Positions 1 through 11,714 are shown, numbered from the stretch's first letter. The stretch: 64,000 nucleotides of DNA from Plasmopara viticola (GCA_001695595.3 MBPM02000023.1:310001-374000), one strand, 5' to 3'. Notes: generated by a model from the sequence alone, not told the origin. Numbers and translations: made by a program.

Positions 1-21
1 CATTTTGCAACACGGGTCGCC

Positions 22-1398
22 ATGGATGACGCCGCAAACAAGCGCCGCGTACCTGTCGACACGAATGAACAAGCCACGAAAAGCGTGCACAGCATTCCTC
101 ATGGACGTGTGAATGGCCGTCTTGGCGCTCGTCCTGCATCGTCAGTCTCATGGATTGGCGCACCTGTAGTCTACGCCGTCGTGACCTTCTTTGGTCTCAT
201 GATTTTGCTACACGTGTGGCAATTTTCAACCTCTCCGATGCTTCCAGTACTCACGACGCCATTTTACAACAAGTCAATGGTGCAGTTTACGACAAAGTTT
301 GGCACCTTTACCATTGATTTGTACCCAGAACACGCACCCCAGACGGTGGAGGCCTTCAAGAAGCTTGTGGATAGCGGCTTTTACCTCAAAGACGCTGGCT
401 TTTACTACAACGAGCCCAAGTATGTGCTGCAAGGAGGAGGGTTTCTATTTGACAAACCATCACCCATAGGCAATCTACCCGTGGAGTACAGTGCTCCTAG
501 CACCGAGAGGATGGTGGTCGTTGCACGCAGCCACAAGTTGGACTCGGGTAACACGGAATTTGCCATCATGCTGCACGACAATACAGAGAGGAACAAACCA
601 GACGATGATGAACCAGGTTACACGACTTTTGGACGTGTTGTGGAAGGGTGGCACACGATCGAGTCCATTTCGAAGAAAATGGCACCTGGTTTCTTGCCCA
701 AAGAGGATCGCGACCGCCAGATTGAATTTGAAAAGGTCGAGTTCGTGCAGAGACTCACGAACGATAATTATGAAGCTAGGATGCGCCTCGAAGAGCTGAC
801 GTACGTACTTGAGACCCCGCATAGCGTGATCATCATCTCGGAGAAGGACTGTCCCGAGAAGAAGGAAGTGCAGAGGATGCTTCACAAATATCGGACTACC
901 GTACGCACCAAGGAGATTGGCTTTGCTAGCCACATTCCGTACGAACTTGAGGCAGTCGAAGCGCTGACTGGTCGCACATCGCTGCCTCTTGTTTTTATTG
1001 CGGGCAAGTACATTGGTGGCTTGCGTGAAGTACAAAAGCTGGAACAGACTGGTTCTCTTCGTATGACGCTGGAAAAGAGTGGGACGCTGTCTGAGGATAT
1101 TGTGTGGTCGGCTATCAATCAGAACCCACTCGTGCTGTTCAGCAAGTCGTACTGTCCGTACTGCAAAAAGACCAAGGAGACGTTGGCGAGCCTCGGTGCA
1201 AAACCGGTCGTATTCGAGCTCGATACTCGGGAGGATGGGGTGGCCATCCAAGCCTTTCTTTTTCGATTGACACGTCGGACAACGGTTCCCAACCTCTTTA
1301 TTAAAGGCAAGAGCGTTGGTGGAAACGACAATGTGCAGGAACTGCAGCGGTCTGGCGAATTGTTGGACCGCCTCAAAAAGGCCCGTGTCTTGGACTAA
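22..1398 (+). CDS. Membrane-anchored cyclophilin with two C-terminal glutaredoxin domains
   Basis: Single-exon gene of 458 residues. A basic N-terminus (about 1-42) precedes one hydrophobic segment (about 43-66) and no cleavable signal is obvious, so a type II membrane protein of the secretory pathway is inferred. Residues 86-240 form a cyclophilin-type peptidyl-prolyl isomerase domain. The usual catalytic FHR segment reads FYY here, so the key Arg is missing, while the following QGG is kept. Residues 268-350 are a first glutaredoxin fold whose active site is reduced to CPEK (Cys277); its TSLP cis-proline loop remains. Residues 360-455 are a second glutaredoxin with an intact CPYC site (378-381) and a TVPN loop. 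Likely role: thiol-disulfide exchange or de-glutathionylation of membrane or lumenal clients tethered to a foldase-like domain. The ATG sits 21 bases from the window edge; an Inr-like CATTTT starts at base 1. Domain calls are firm; function is inferred. Confidence 0.9.
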   Translation: MDDAANKRRVPVDTNEQATKSVHSIPHGRVNGRLGARPASSVSWIGAPVVYAVVTFFGLMILLHVWQFSTSPMLPVLTTPFYNKSMVQFTTKFGTFTIDLYPEHAPQTVEAFKKLVDSGFYLKDAGFYYNEPKYVLQGGGFLFDKPSPIGNLPVEYSAPSTERMVVVARSHKLDSGNTEFAIMLHDNTERNKPDDDEPGYTTFGRVVEGWHTIESISKKMAPGFLPKEDRDRQIEFEKVEFVQRLTNDNYEARMRLEELTYVLETPHSVIIISEKDCPEKKEVQRMLHKYRTTVRTKEIGFASHIPYELEAVEALTGRTSLPLVFIAGKYIGGLREVQKLEQTGSLRMTLEKSGTLSEDIVWSAINQNPLVLFSKSYCPYCKKTKETLASLGAKPVVFELDTREDGVAIQAFLFRLTRRTTVPNLFIKGKSVGGNDNVQELQRSGELLDRLKKARVLD

Positions 1399-1574
1399 GT
1401 TATTTGCAACACACTGTTTCCACGACAGATCAGCAAAGCTTATTGCAACACAGATAATTGATTGCGTCTTTTGTAATTAAGTGTGCAAGTAACACTCAAA
1501 GCATACTTGCTCAAGCCAGTCCTAATTCATAATATCAAATTGTCTTCTATTGCAACTAAATAGAGTCGTCACAA

Positions 1575-2246
1575 TCAAGTGTGCAAGTGGCTGTGGTCAT
1601 AAAATTGTCGAGTGCTTGCTCCTTTTGGTGTCGGGCGATTCTCCGTGACATCATCAGCACCAAGACCAATCGACTCGGACGTGAGCATAAAGGGTCCGTT
1701 GTTCCGCTTGTACTGGGAATTTCCAGCGCGCATCGTGTAAAAAGTGTCTCGGTGGGACTTTTGATTAAACTCAGTGTTTTGTGAGCGGCCAATGTCGTAT
1801 AAATGTTTCGTTTCGTGAAGCCCTTCAGGAAAAGGACGACTTTGGGTGACCAAGTCCAATGCCTCGGAAAGACCCGGTGGGTCAGTTTGCTTTTGCTTGT
1901 CAAGGATCTTGATCTCCGTGTGCAGAGTTTCACGATACTGCTCCGTTCGAATATGACTCATAAATTCATCCCGTCGACTGGCGTCCTTGGAACCGAATCC
2001 AGCCTTGCGTGTATCCATTGGCTGCGATTTCAAGTACGCAGTATTGTCCTGCAATGGATCCGACGCGTACGATTTCTTTTCAAAGTACCCCAACCCATTG
2101 CACGTGTTCTTGCCCGGTACCGTCAGAATCTGTTTGCCCTTGTGACGTGAGTTTTTGCCTTCAATCAGATGCGGATCGCGGTACGGATCACCGATGGTAA
2201 GGTAGCTTTGAGCAATATTCTTGTTGAGTACCTTCGTCGAGTACAT
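1575..2246 (-). CDS. Probable cilium/flagellum-associated protein (CFAP96/DUF4586-like)
   Basis: 223-residue open frame starting at an ATG (2246-2244). It contains blocks resembling the C4orf47/CFAP96 family: an IGDPY motif about 18 residues in, a KGKQILT block, a G-x-GYFE block and a later RRDEF...RTEQYRETL segment. Proteins of this type are small axonemal or microtubule inner proteins. The protein is polar and lysine-rich, without membrane segments or a signal peptide. It is shorter than the roughly 300-residue animal members, so an upstream exon could be missing, although no clear splice acceptor was seen. It is convergent with the cyclophilin gene (176 bp between stop codons). If the call is right, it argues for an organism that still builds flagellated zoospores. 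The family match is from memory of motifs only; it could be another oomycete microtubule protein. Confidence 0.5.
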   Translation of the reverse strand: MYSTKVLNKNIAQSYLTIGDPYRDPHLIEGKNSRHKGKQILTVPGKNTCNGLGYFEKKSYASDPLQDNTAYLKSQPMDTRKAGFGSKDASRRDEFMSHIRTEQYRETLHTEIKILDKQKQTDPPGLSEALDLVTQSRPFPEGLHETKHLYDIGRSQNTEFNQKSHRDTFYTMRAGNSQYKRNNGPFMLTSESIGLGADDVTENRPTPKGASTRQFYDHSHLHT

Positions 2247-2684
2247 GTGTTTCGATGACTTTGCTCAAGCGTCTCCTATAGACCGGGCTGAAAGCTGATT
2301 GAGAGAGTACACAAGTCCAACCGACGCAAAGCATGCTTTTAATAATCAAAGGATCAGGAGATAAGACACGACTACGGTCGTGGTATTTTTGGCAGCATGG
2401 TCTTAAAGAATACAAATGCTAGAAAATTTCCAGCGCTTTAAAAAACTACTATTTTATATTCTTGGACGCTAAACTTGGAGCATTGTGAGGACCGACGATT
2501 ATTAGACCAATCGCCCATCAAACACACCACGTATATCATATTAGATGATCGGGCCAAGAAGATCGTGCTCGGACTTTTACTATAAGTTAGCCGCATAAAA
2601 CTACTAAATGATCACAAAACTACTATCCTGTTTTTAGTTAAGATATCGACAGCTTGATTTTTGGAACATTCTGAATGGTGGAAG
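2247..2684. other. Intergenic stretch, no gene seen
   Basis: Lies between the 5' end of the CFAP96-like gene and the 3' end of the strumpellin gene, so it should hold the promoter of the former and the terminator of the latter. AT-rich, with no coding signal or repeat recognised. Confidence 0.5.
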
Positions 2685-5600
2685 TTAGAGCTGAATTGCG
2701 TCAAAAACGTACGCAGGAACATGGCCATCCAGGATGCTGCGCTTGATTTTGGCACAGCGTGTGAATTCAAGCATGAAAATTAGCGTATTCACCACATCGA
2801 CTGGGAGTTCTGTGGGCAATGAAGCTGCTTTGCCCTTCTTGTCCACCTTTTCGGCAAAAATGTCATTGACCTTCGTACGTACATATTGGCCCAGGTACGC
2901 AAGAAACTTTTCCGTGTACGATGGATGAAACTGCTTGAAAATCGTTAAAATGCCGACGAGCAGAGGCTCGCCATCAATCGGGTTCTTTCCAACTCGATTG
3001 AGCGCGCCAAAGTTGCGATTGTACTGCAGCTTTGGCATGTACGCTACCACAAAGAGCATAAACATGGCTGCAAGACCTTCCATCGGTTCAGCAACAGTGA
3101 CATAGATTTTCTGAAATGGGTCGTTTGCACCAGTGTTCTCCAAGTACTTGTTCAGCTCGACAAGCACGGGGTTGCCATCGTTACCAGGGTAGGGCTTGTT
3201 CTTCGGATCGCGATAGTGCGCGCGAATGTCGTTCAACAGTGAAATGTTTAGCGTATCGAGCGTCGTCGCCAGCAAGTTTGCATCCAGACGACTTGAGAAC
3301 GAAAGTTCACTTGAAATCTGTCGTCGAATGAGTGCTGCTTGGCCTATAATGAGTACAGCTTTCAAGAGCTTACTCATGATCTTTTCCACCTTTTTCAACG
3401 CAGCCTCATAAAGTTTCGTTGAGTGCTCGGGGAGCTTCCATTCGGGCACAAGCGCTACAGAGAGTTGATCTAAGAGTGGAAAATACGGCGTCACGGCCGA
3501 GCCCCAAAATTTGACCAAGTTATTGAGCGTATGTACGATCCGAAACGAGAGCATGCGATCTAAACCCGCGAGACCAAGTAAGCCTACGCTCTTGTGAAGA
3601 ACGGAAAAGGCACTAATGCCACACACTTCGTTGCCATCATCGGAAAACCATCCAATTGACTGCGGAGAGTAAATGGTCGAATGTGGATCAGTCATGGTGA
3701 AAAGCGCATGCATGAGGCGACCCATAAAGTTGACACTCATGTCGCCTGACGGAGGCTGAAATCGTGGAATGGAAATCGCACGACTTTGATACTGTGACGC
3801 ACGGTCGTACACTTTCTTCTTTAAATAGCGGTTGCATTCTTGTTCTACGTTGTAATTGATAATACGCGATAACTCCTCGTGCCACATTCGCAGGCCGTAA
3901 ATGCCAATGTAGTCTTGAATGTATTCAAACGAAAGTCGGTACGCATCCAAATTCGATGCCAATTTGACAAAAATTTCGTTGCACTCTTCCGACGTATTCT
4001 TCTCAAAGATGAGCACTTCGTGGAAAGCAAGCGAGACGCGGTAGACAAGTTCCTTGCGCAGACCATCTTCTAGTACCTGTCGAGGATCCACTTCGATAAT
4101 ACCAAGCAACGTTCGCTTCATGGCTAGAATCCCTTCTGTATATTTAGAAACTTCGTTCGTTGCGCGTGCCAGACGATAGCGCTCGTTCAGTTGCGCATGG
4201 TTCTTAAGCAACATGTTTTCGAACTTCACAGGAATCTCCTTCATGTGGTCAGTCTGCAGTTTGATAATCCCCGCCAAGATACGGAACACACTCTGAGGAA
4301 TCACTTCCATCACACGCCGCACAAAGTCCACGAGTTCTGCCGAGTAGTACTCAGCCACCGAGATCACATCTTCAGAACCACACTGGTGGATGCGCGTAAG
4401 CGGTACATCTAGAATCGATGCAAACTTTAAAAACATTGCACGCAGTAGAATGACCGACGACGGATCATTTTTCACACGCTGGTGCAAAATCTTCATAAAG
4501 TCGTTGATAATCTCCCACCCGTACGAAAGATCGGAGACGTTTTCGATAATTCCCATGACTTCATCTCGAATGCGCACGGTCCGTACCATTTCCGTGAGGA
4601 ACTCACGAGATTCCTCCAGGTACGCCTTCACCTGCAAATTTGTGTCAATCTGGTCAAACTGTTCAACGTGACCCAACGCCTCGATCAAGCGCTTGATTCG
4701 CCGCCCAGCCTTAATGTGATCCACGTAGTCTAGACTATTCACCTTCTCCGACAAGTCTTTAAACCATTTCATCAGGTCTTCATTGCGCTCCACGCGGGTC
4801 AGAGGCTTTTCACCCGAAAAATATTCGCTCAGCTCTTCCATCCGCTCGGAGGTTTCCTTCATACAGCGCTGCCATCGGTCTTCTTTCGTGGCAAGTAAAG
4901 CTTCAAACATTTGCTTGAGCTTCCATTCCAATTGCGAAACTTTCAGCAGTAACGTAATCAACTTGTCCGGGTCTGTGCCTTTATCAAAGATCTCACGCTG
5001 CGCTGTGGAATTGTCCATCATGGGAATCACGGGTTGGGTGCGTGAGTGCATCATAGTCCATCGAATAGTGACGTTGGCATTCCGAATACAGTTTAACAGC
5101 GGGTCGAGGTTTTCGAGTACATACATTTCAGTGAGAACACCTTCTGTCAGAAAGTACTTGAGTTCATCAATTGATTGCTGTGTCTGCTGTGCCTTTTTCT
5201 TCGTAATGTGTGCAATATTTGAGGGCTCCAACGTGTTGGCAAGAGCCAAGCGTGCGGCTGGGTATGCAGCCCACTCTAGCGACAGATCCGCCACTGCTCC
5301 CATGTAGGTTGTCATGATAAAGTTATCATTAAAGTGACGATCTACAATTTCGCGCATACTCGCTTTTTCATGAATAAGAATCTCGGGCGCAAAGAATAGA
5401 ATCACAACCAGCATTGATGCCTGTGCTGCCAGTCGAGTCGAGCGGTGAGTACGATGTGGGAAGCACGGTTCTTGCAAATAGACGTCGTCCGACTGGAGTT
5501 TTCCAATTACCATACTTACAACTTCTTCCGGAGGTTGGAACCGTTTAAAGTATCGCTCAGGATACTGTGCGGGCTTGGGCTGACCAGGGAGGTAGCCCGT

Positions 5601-6390
5601 CACACGGCACAGCTTGCAAACTTCGTCAATGTTTTCCAGTGCTGATTCGCCCTTGCTTCGGTAAAATGCAATCACCATTTTCTCGCGAGTGGGTCCGGGA
5701 ATTTTGCGGTCCAATAGTAGCAAAATGACTCCATAGAGGTGCAAAGCCTCGCACATGAGCTGGGCACCGTCTGTATCTAATAGAATATTGGCCAATGTGT
5801 GCTGAATAAAAAACCCTTTTTCCAAATGGTCTAAAAATTCCAAATAGTCACTAATGTACTACAACCCAAATCACAAGCACCCACTTTAGCCACCATGCAA
5901 GACTTCTACAAGTTGACAAGAAGACCAGACCTTGTAAATGCCATCGAATAACTGATAGAAGCGGTCCAAGATGTCCTCGTGATTGTCCATAAACTCGTCA
6001 TCAACATCCAGTAGCTCCTGTACGAAGAGAGCAGCAACAATGACGTGATGAGGGATTGACAGTGTTCGAATCGCCTACATTTGCTCTCACCCACCGTGTT
6101 GCTGTTCACCATGTTTTCAAATTCTTCTGGATTCTTAAGATACGTAAAATCAAAGAGGATGTTTAGATACTTGAGTTGCTCGGGGTCTTCTACATGTGAC
6201 GGCCCCATGAACACGCTGTCATTTGCAAACGTCAAGTCACAACGCTTCTAGATCATCCTCGTTATCGGTAACGTACGCACCCAGGAATGTTGTTCGAAAG
6301 ACGCAAAAGCTCCGCAATGATGGCACTGCCACGACTGACAAGACGCAGAAGCGTCTGTCCACAGTCGTTCTCCTCGGCGAGGAACTCCAT
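2685..6390 (-). CDS. WASHC5: WASH complex subunit 5 (strumpellin)
   Basis: Strumpellin is the large scaffold of the WASH complex, which activates Arp2/3 on endosomes for receptor sorting and recycling. The coding region is four exons: 6390-6281, 6215-6095, 6017-5931 and 5858-2685. The introns are 65, 77 and 72 bp, all GT-AG, with acceptors such as GACAG and TTGTAG. The joined frame gives 1,163 residues, close to the 1,159 of the human protein, and is collinear with it from the first exon ([17 protein letters not shown] blocks) to the C-terminus. Other diagnostic blocks are [37 protein letters not shown], a [12 protein letters not shown] block and [11 protein letters not shown]. The ATG at 6390 is chosen because the residues after it align with the start of the family. 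Mostly alpha-helical; no signal peptide or membrane segment. No frameshift or missing block was seen, so the gene looks intact. No other WASH subunit is in the window. Confidence 0.95.
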
Positions 6391-9300
6391 AGCGACAGCG
6401 CAAATGACGACGGATGCCTACAATGTGGCCCCCTTGACGTATGTAGAGTGGTTCATATACAAAATATTAATACCGGTATAAGACCGATACCACTAGAAAC
6501 TTGTACTTTGAAGACAATACCGGTAGCCATAGAATCGAAACGTGTCGAAAGAGGAAATAGATGGAAGAAGTTCGTTAAAGTTTAAGACACTGCTACATTA
6601 CAAGCTTGAAGAAAAAAGAAGCAGACATGAATGGCAAAGATTGTGCGGGAGTTCAGCCTACAAGCCAATCGACAACTACTTTTTGTTGATATGTAAAATT
6701 TACCTTTGACGGTAATAGCTACTTATTACCTATGAGGATCGTAGAAGGAAATGTATATAGTGTGACCGCATCATATCTACAATTGATCTTCTAACTTGAC
6801 AATTCACATGATAAACTCGGTCCAAATATACTTTGTTTGATAGTGTGGTACAAAATGATGAACGCCATCTTAAAAAACATAGCTTTTCCATATTATTATC
6901 ATGAGACGTAAGAGAAATTTGGTTAGGCTTCTGCATTTCCGTAAGGCATATAGACCTTGACCACACAAACCAATGCAAGTAGGAACACATATGGCGTCTA
7001 CAACAAGATGTAAATTGGCGAAAAATTAAAGCAAATGTTACTACAGTTCCATCAACTTACCAACTTACCGTGCACGACTAAAATCTTGCCTCGGGTTTTG
7101 ATGAAGAGGCATCCAAAAGCAGTTTGTTAGGAATGGCTTCGAACCAGCGGTGTATTTGCCAATTTTGGAAAGTAGTTATGAGCGCTTTCTTGTCATCATT
7201 CACAAAGACTGCCACAAATATCACAAAGCCCTTTTACAGCGCTCTTCACTAAATTCCTTTCCTTGTCACAAAGCTTTTTGACAGCGCCCTTCTCTAAACT
7301 TTTTCGGAAGGAGATTTTAAACATCGCGCAGTGGCTAAAATGTCAAGCATTAGTCCTTTATATGCGAAAGCCTAGCAATTTCTCACTAGGCTTCTCTCTG
7401 GGATAGTGCAAGATCAAGCAAGGCTTTGATCCTACTTGTCAGAGCCGACGACGAGTACAAAAAGCCTCGGGTTATCGACTCACCGGTTGGCAACATTGTT
7501 TTTAAAATATAGCCTTTAATACAATGCGATTATATAAGTGATGGTCAAATTAATAATAAACACGAAAATATACGGATTTGGCACGACGGCTACAGATCTC
7601 CAAACGGCGCAAGCCACCCGCTTTTCGTACCATCAAGACAGACACTAATTTACCGGTCAAAAACCATAACACACAGAAGAGGGCTGCTCAGAGTTAGTAT
7701 ACATATTTCTAAGCAGAAGCAAGATGAGATGGATCCAGATGTTGTCTTGAGAATTATATAAGGGGCAATGGCTACGACGACGAGACGACAACTTGTCCGC
7801 ACAATCATGTTTTGTGGAGAAAGATGAACGCTATAAAGTTAAGGTAGGCGACGGGTAAATACATAAGATTATCGATACGTTAGTCGGTGGTTCGGAGTGC
7901 AGTAAGTTGTAGGGGTCTCGTAAATTTCGCATATGTCTTTTTAACACGATAGCGTGCGAGCCCGGACCTCCTGGCGAAATGGAATTTCACCGTACGTCTG
8001 ACGGCTCAATTAAGACGAAGAGGTGCAAAGCATAATATAACGTGAGGAAGAGTACGTCTCCTGGAGCAAAATCGCCGCCGCTTCTAAACAAGCAGGATCC
8101 GTGGAATGGCAGAGCACTCAGAGAAGCTATGTCAACAAGAGTAACGGAGAATTTATCTCCACCGTCTTCGCCAATGATTAGCGTTTAATGCCAATGCATG
8201 AGACCACTTGATCTAAGCTTCAAGCGTCGGGCTTAGAGCTAGCTGGCTGGGACACAGAAGATCGAAACAAAATCATAGCAACGTGGTCGATCAAGCTGCT
8301 AGGAGGCGCATACAGCCGGACCGAGAACCGGCGATGAAGCTTCTATGCTAAACGATGTGCATTGATCGACGAGTTTTACTAACTCTATAGAGGCAAAGGC
8401 CGCCGTGGATACTTTCTTACTGCAAAGCTTTATTGCGATTACAATAAACAGAGATCGCTTCAGCGTGCATGATGCACGTATGTATACGTTGCGCAGAGCT
8501 CAAGTTTTTGATCTTTGTTCTGTACATATGACTGATACAAGTCGCAGATTGCTACATGATAGTCAAAATTAGTCCCAACCGCAAGAATTCGTCGACTGTT
8601 TAATATGCGAGCTGAGTTGTACTTAACTTTATTGATAAGCTCCACAATGGATCCACAATATGACCATATTATCACTTATAGTGACCCATACTGAGTTTGT
8701 GTACACTCTCTATTGCCAAGACTTTGGACGCCTTAAGTCCATACATGCCCAAGCTTTCTTCGGATCTTCTTTTCTATCACATGCCGAGTGTCATTTCTCA
8801 AAAGCTCGCACGGCAAACTAATCAAGCCCTAAGATCCATTTCGGGACTTAGACTTTAAGGTCATCGACCAGGTTGTCGTTTAAACATGCTTTGTCGGACC
8901 AGAAACAAAGAACAATCGTGAGACATGAGCCAAGTCGTTTTACTTGCCTTTCAAAACTTTGCATGATTCCGTTGAATGTGGATTCGGCCAATCGTAGAGC
9001 ACACTCGTGCCACGCGTGTCAATTACTTTTGGCTAAAAGTTGATACGACTACAACTCGCCAGCCTCGGCATCCCAGAATGAGGAGGGCGAGTGCTCATCT
9101 TGACGAAGTCTGAGTACTGCTCGTAAGCCCGCAGTTCATACCACCAAGATAATACCTCTTTGGATACGTAGCGCTCGCCTGAGCAGCACAATACCATGCT
9201 CGCGCGAGCAAATAGTGCTCCCACTGCGTAATCCACGCACTCTGTACCTGTTTCCCGCTTAAACAATTGTGCAATTTGCATAAGATATTTATTCAACGCT

Positions 9301-9722
9301 GTCCTTAAGACTTACTATCCGTCAAGCGAAATCAATGTAGGATTAGCGAGGCTTCTCTAACACAACTTTTACTTGGGTAGAACTTCGCCACCAACTGACA
9401 GCGGAAGCTTGTCTTGCAATTAGTGGTCCGCGAAATCGTGCTCCCGTGAGCATTGCTTTTGCAGTGGTCATCGAGGACATCACGGTCGGCTTTGTTTGCC
9501 TTTTATCCCTAGTGGCGAGACGAGATGTTTGCTAATCGTCATGGTCACAGCTTCTATGACCTTTAACAATTTCGGCAAAGATGCTTCTTGAGTTCTCAAA
9601 ACTTTAAGAGGCGACATAACCCCTTTACTAAAAAAGTGGTGTCGCGCAAGAATAGTTTTGCGTGGCAGTAATGCTCTGGGGTAGAGAAGAAGGGGATCGA
9701 TGTCCAGCATCATAATACATCT
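6391..9722. other. Gene-free stretch upstream of strumpellin
   Basis: About 3.3 kb, AT-rich, with only short open frames that lack family features, ATG context or splice structure. The first few hundred bases should contain the WASHC5 promoter, but no clean Inr/FPR pair was found (the nearest, TCATTTG about 10 bases before the ATG, has one mismatch). A short diverged tandem repeat lies at 7221-7307. Parts of 7550-8360 look like decayed coding sequence but could not be assigned. Confidence 0.5.
7221..7307. repeat. Diverged tandem repeat, two units of about 43 bp
   Basis: Unit 1 (7221-7264) and unit 2 (7265-7307) share a TCACAAAGC start, an ACAGCGC core and a CTAAA segment in the same order and spacing, with scattered substitutions. 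No array beyond two units. Confidence 0.7.
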
Positions 9723-9740
9723 TCTCTATTGGTACCTGGT

Positions 9741-9904
9741 AACCGATCCTGTGGTGCAGTGGTTTACTACTCACTTCAGGACCGGGAGGTCCCGGGTTCG
9801 ATCCCCGGAGCCGGATAGACTCGGGTTAAGTGTAATGAACAACCCTATAGCACTTGCTTGACATGGCTTACACGGCCCCTAATTAGGGGTAACGTACTCC
9901 ATCA
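9741..9904 (+). mobile_element. tRNA-derived SINE, family B, with intact target-site duplication
   Basis: A 164-bp element flanked by an exact 18-bp duplication, TCTCTATTGGTACCTGGT, at 9723-9740 and 9905-9922. Its head has polymerase III promoter boxes: A box TGGTGCAGTGG (about 9751-9762) and B box GGTTCGATCCC (about 9794-9804), the latter inside a T-arm-like inverted repeat (CCGGG/CCCGG). The body is unrelated to family A except for a shared AGTGTAATGA motif. It inserted into the tRNA-like head of an older family A SINE, so it is the younger element. The exact duplication suggests a recent insertion. Confidence 0.85.
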
Positions 9905-10200
9905 TCTCTATTGGTACCTGGTTCGATACCCATAGGATCCGAATTAAGGCAGCCGGAGATAGGTCACTAAAGTGGACGAGCCATCACACCCGAGTGTGTG
10001 ACTGCCCTACCAACTCGCGCCCGATTGGGTAATAAAAGGGTTGGGTAGGGGACGCCCCACTGACCGAAAAAGCCCCATAGTGTAATGAGGGGTACGGGAC
10101 CCGGTCCCAATATGGGTCGGATTGCTACCAGCATCCCGCGATAGAGACAGCTTAGTCCTAGCGCGTGGGTTCCGGTAGCTTAAATCTCTATTGATCACTC
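9905..10200 (+). mobile_element. tRNA-derived SINE, family A, copy 1 (5' truncated, interrupted)
   Basis: Matches the copies at 14719 and 15050 from the B-box region (GGTTCGATACC at 9920-9930) through the whole body to the TCTATTGATCACTC end. The first part of the tRNA head (A box side) is missing. The remaining head is split by the family B element, whose target duplication covers 9905-9922. The 3' end abuts the LINE: 10187-10200 is the left copy of the LINE target duplication. Confidence 0.85.
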
Positions 10201-10366
10201 ATTCCGCAATTTGCCAGCTACCCCACAAGTGGACAGAGACAATCCCAAGCTTGCTCCTCCGCTTCCCCAGTTGTCAAGTCGCCCCGCTCCGCCCCCCCCC
10301 CGTTCACCGGGTCGTGCCGAGCCTCCACCCCCGCCCCCGCAGTTCACGTCTCTCAGACAGTTAGGC

Positions 10367-10651
10367 GCCTACAGTTTACTGTAGGCTCATCCCTGCTGAG
10401 GACAAGAACTAAGTGCGCTAAGTCTTACCGAAAGGTATCGACTGGTTTCGCCTAAGCTACATCGTAGTGCGACTCACCCACCAGGACGCTAGGCCGTACT
10501 GACGTGAGTCAACGAAAAGCTTAATTCCACGTGGAGTGGAAGCGAGCATACTTTGTAGGCTGCACCTTCACTGTGTCCGGGTATTGAGGTACCTTTCGAC
10601 TAGTGTTGGCTTAAGTGTCCTTTGATACTAGAGACGCGGTAAGCGCGTCTC
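10367..10651 (+). other. Two perfect hairpins in the LINE 5' leader
   Basis: Hairpin 1 at 10367-10386: arms GCCTACAG/CTGTAGGC with loop TTTA. Hairpin 2 at 10631-10651: arms GAGACGCG/CGCGTCTC with loop GTAAG. Both lie upstream of the first ORF1 ATG (10710). They may be structured leader RNA used in packaging or translation of the element; this is inference from base pairing only. Confidence 0.55.
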
Positions 10652-10709
10652 CACAGTTTCCTGCGTTCATTGGCAACTAGTGGTTAGTACTCCGCAGTAC
10701 TCTCCAGCT

Positions 10710-11714
10710 ATGACGGGCCCCCAACGCGACAAGGCTTGGCGCCGAACATGGCACAACACCGCGCCACGGGCCGAACATTCGCGCCCTGCTGACGCCGTCT
10801 TTGAGAAGGCGGAGGCAGCCTTGCTGGATCCCGACCGGGACCAACGGGACAAACGCTGCGCCGCCCTGGCTGGCGTCCCGCAACAAGTTTTCCCCGAGCT
10901 GATTCTGCCCATGTGGATCCCAGCCCGGGAACTAACAGCCACCTTCTCGGACACCGAGATCATGACCTCGCTGGGTTCGACTCCACAAAGCGTCACGTGG
11001 ACCTCGAACCTCGGCAATCTCCGCGACTTCAAGACAGTCCGCAACGCTAGGATCAGCTTCCAGTGTACCGACCGGGACCTTTGTGCGAAATTGGGGAGCG
11101 AATCTGTGACCATTTGTGGTCGCAAGTTCAAAGTCCAACCGTACTCGAAGTACTCCCATTGGTATTACGTGGATCTACAACGCCTACCCGACGACGCAAC
11201 GGACGGCGTCATCTACGACTGGTTTTCCAACCAAGGCACGCCCCCGGTGTATATTACACCTGCTCATATCATCGGAGGTCTCCGCTCCCGCAGCCGACGG
11301 GTATACTTCAATTAAAAGTTGCTCCCAGCGTCGGTGATGTTGAGCAAGCGCGTTCCGCTTCGCCAAATCCAATTCACTGGACAAGGTTACACTATTAATC
11401 ACCGCAACCGTGCCTTCAACAGCGTCGTCCCACCTTTCATCAAGGAGCTTAGGGGAAAGGGACGTCAGGATCGTCAAGCTTTGCCTACGCCTACGCCTCT
11501 CAGCCCTGACCAAGACGAAACGGGCAGCATACCGCCCGCTTTCGATGACAAGAGCGACGACAGTGATAGCGATGCAATGGTCGATGTCTCGTCGTCAGAA
11601 TATGAGCCACATAGTGGAATCAATCTGATGACGAGTATTCCCAACGCAGCTCTATGGACGGTCTCGAAGCCTCCACAAGACGCCCATTCCTGTGGATACG
11701 GCCGAAGATCTTGA
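10710..11714 (+). pseudogene. LINE ORF1-like protein (interrupted by one stop)
   Basis: The frame opens at ATG 10710 and runs to 11714, broken by a single TAA at 11313-11315 after which the same frame continues with similar composition. The predicted product has a charged N-terminus, a central region with alternating polar and hydrophobic segments that may be an RNA-binding fold, and an acidic Asp/Ser-rich tail (about 11550-11620). No CCHC knuckle was seen. By position it is the nucleic-acid-binding ORF1 of the element. Its last part overlaps the start of the ORF2 frame, consistent with a deletion that fused the two. Confidence 0.7.

Noticed and set aside
475..1251. 258-codon antisense frame under the cyclophilin-glutaredoxin gene
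   Set aside because: The sense frame has clear domains; the antisense frame is a composition shadow.
9745..9816. Functional tRNA gene at the head of SINE B
   Set aside because: A and B boxes and a T arm are present, but acceptor and anticodon stems do not pair properly and the segment is continuous with a SINE body inside a target-site duplication.
10007..10198. Minus-strand frame similar to one at 14862-15119, looking like a small protein family
   Set aside because: Both lie antisense within SINE A copies; the similarity is due to the repeat, not to a coding family.
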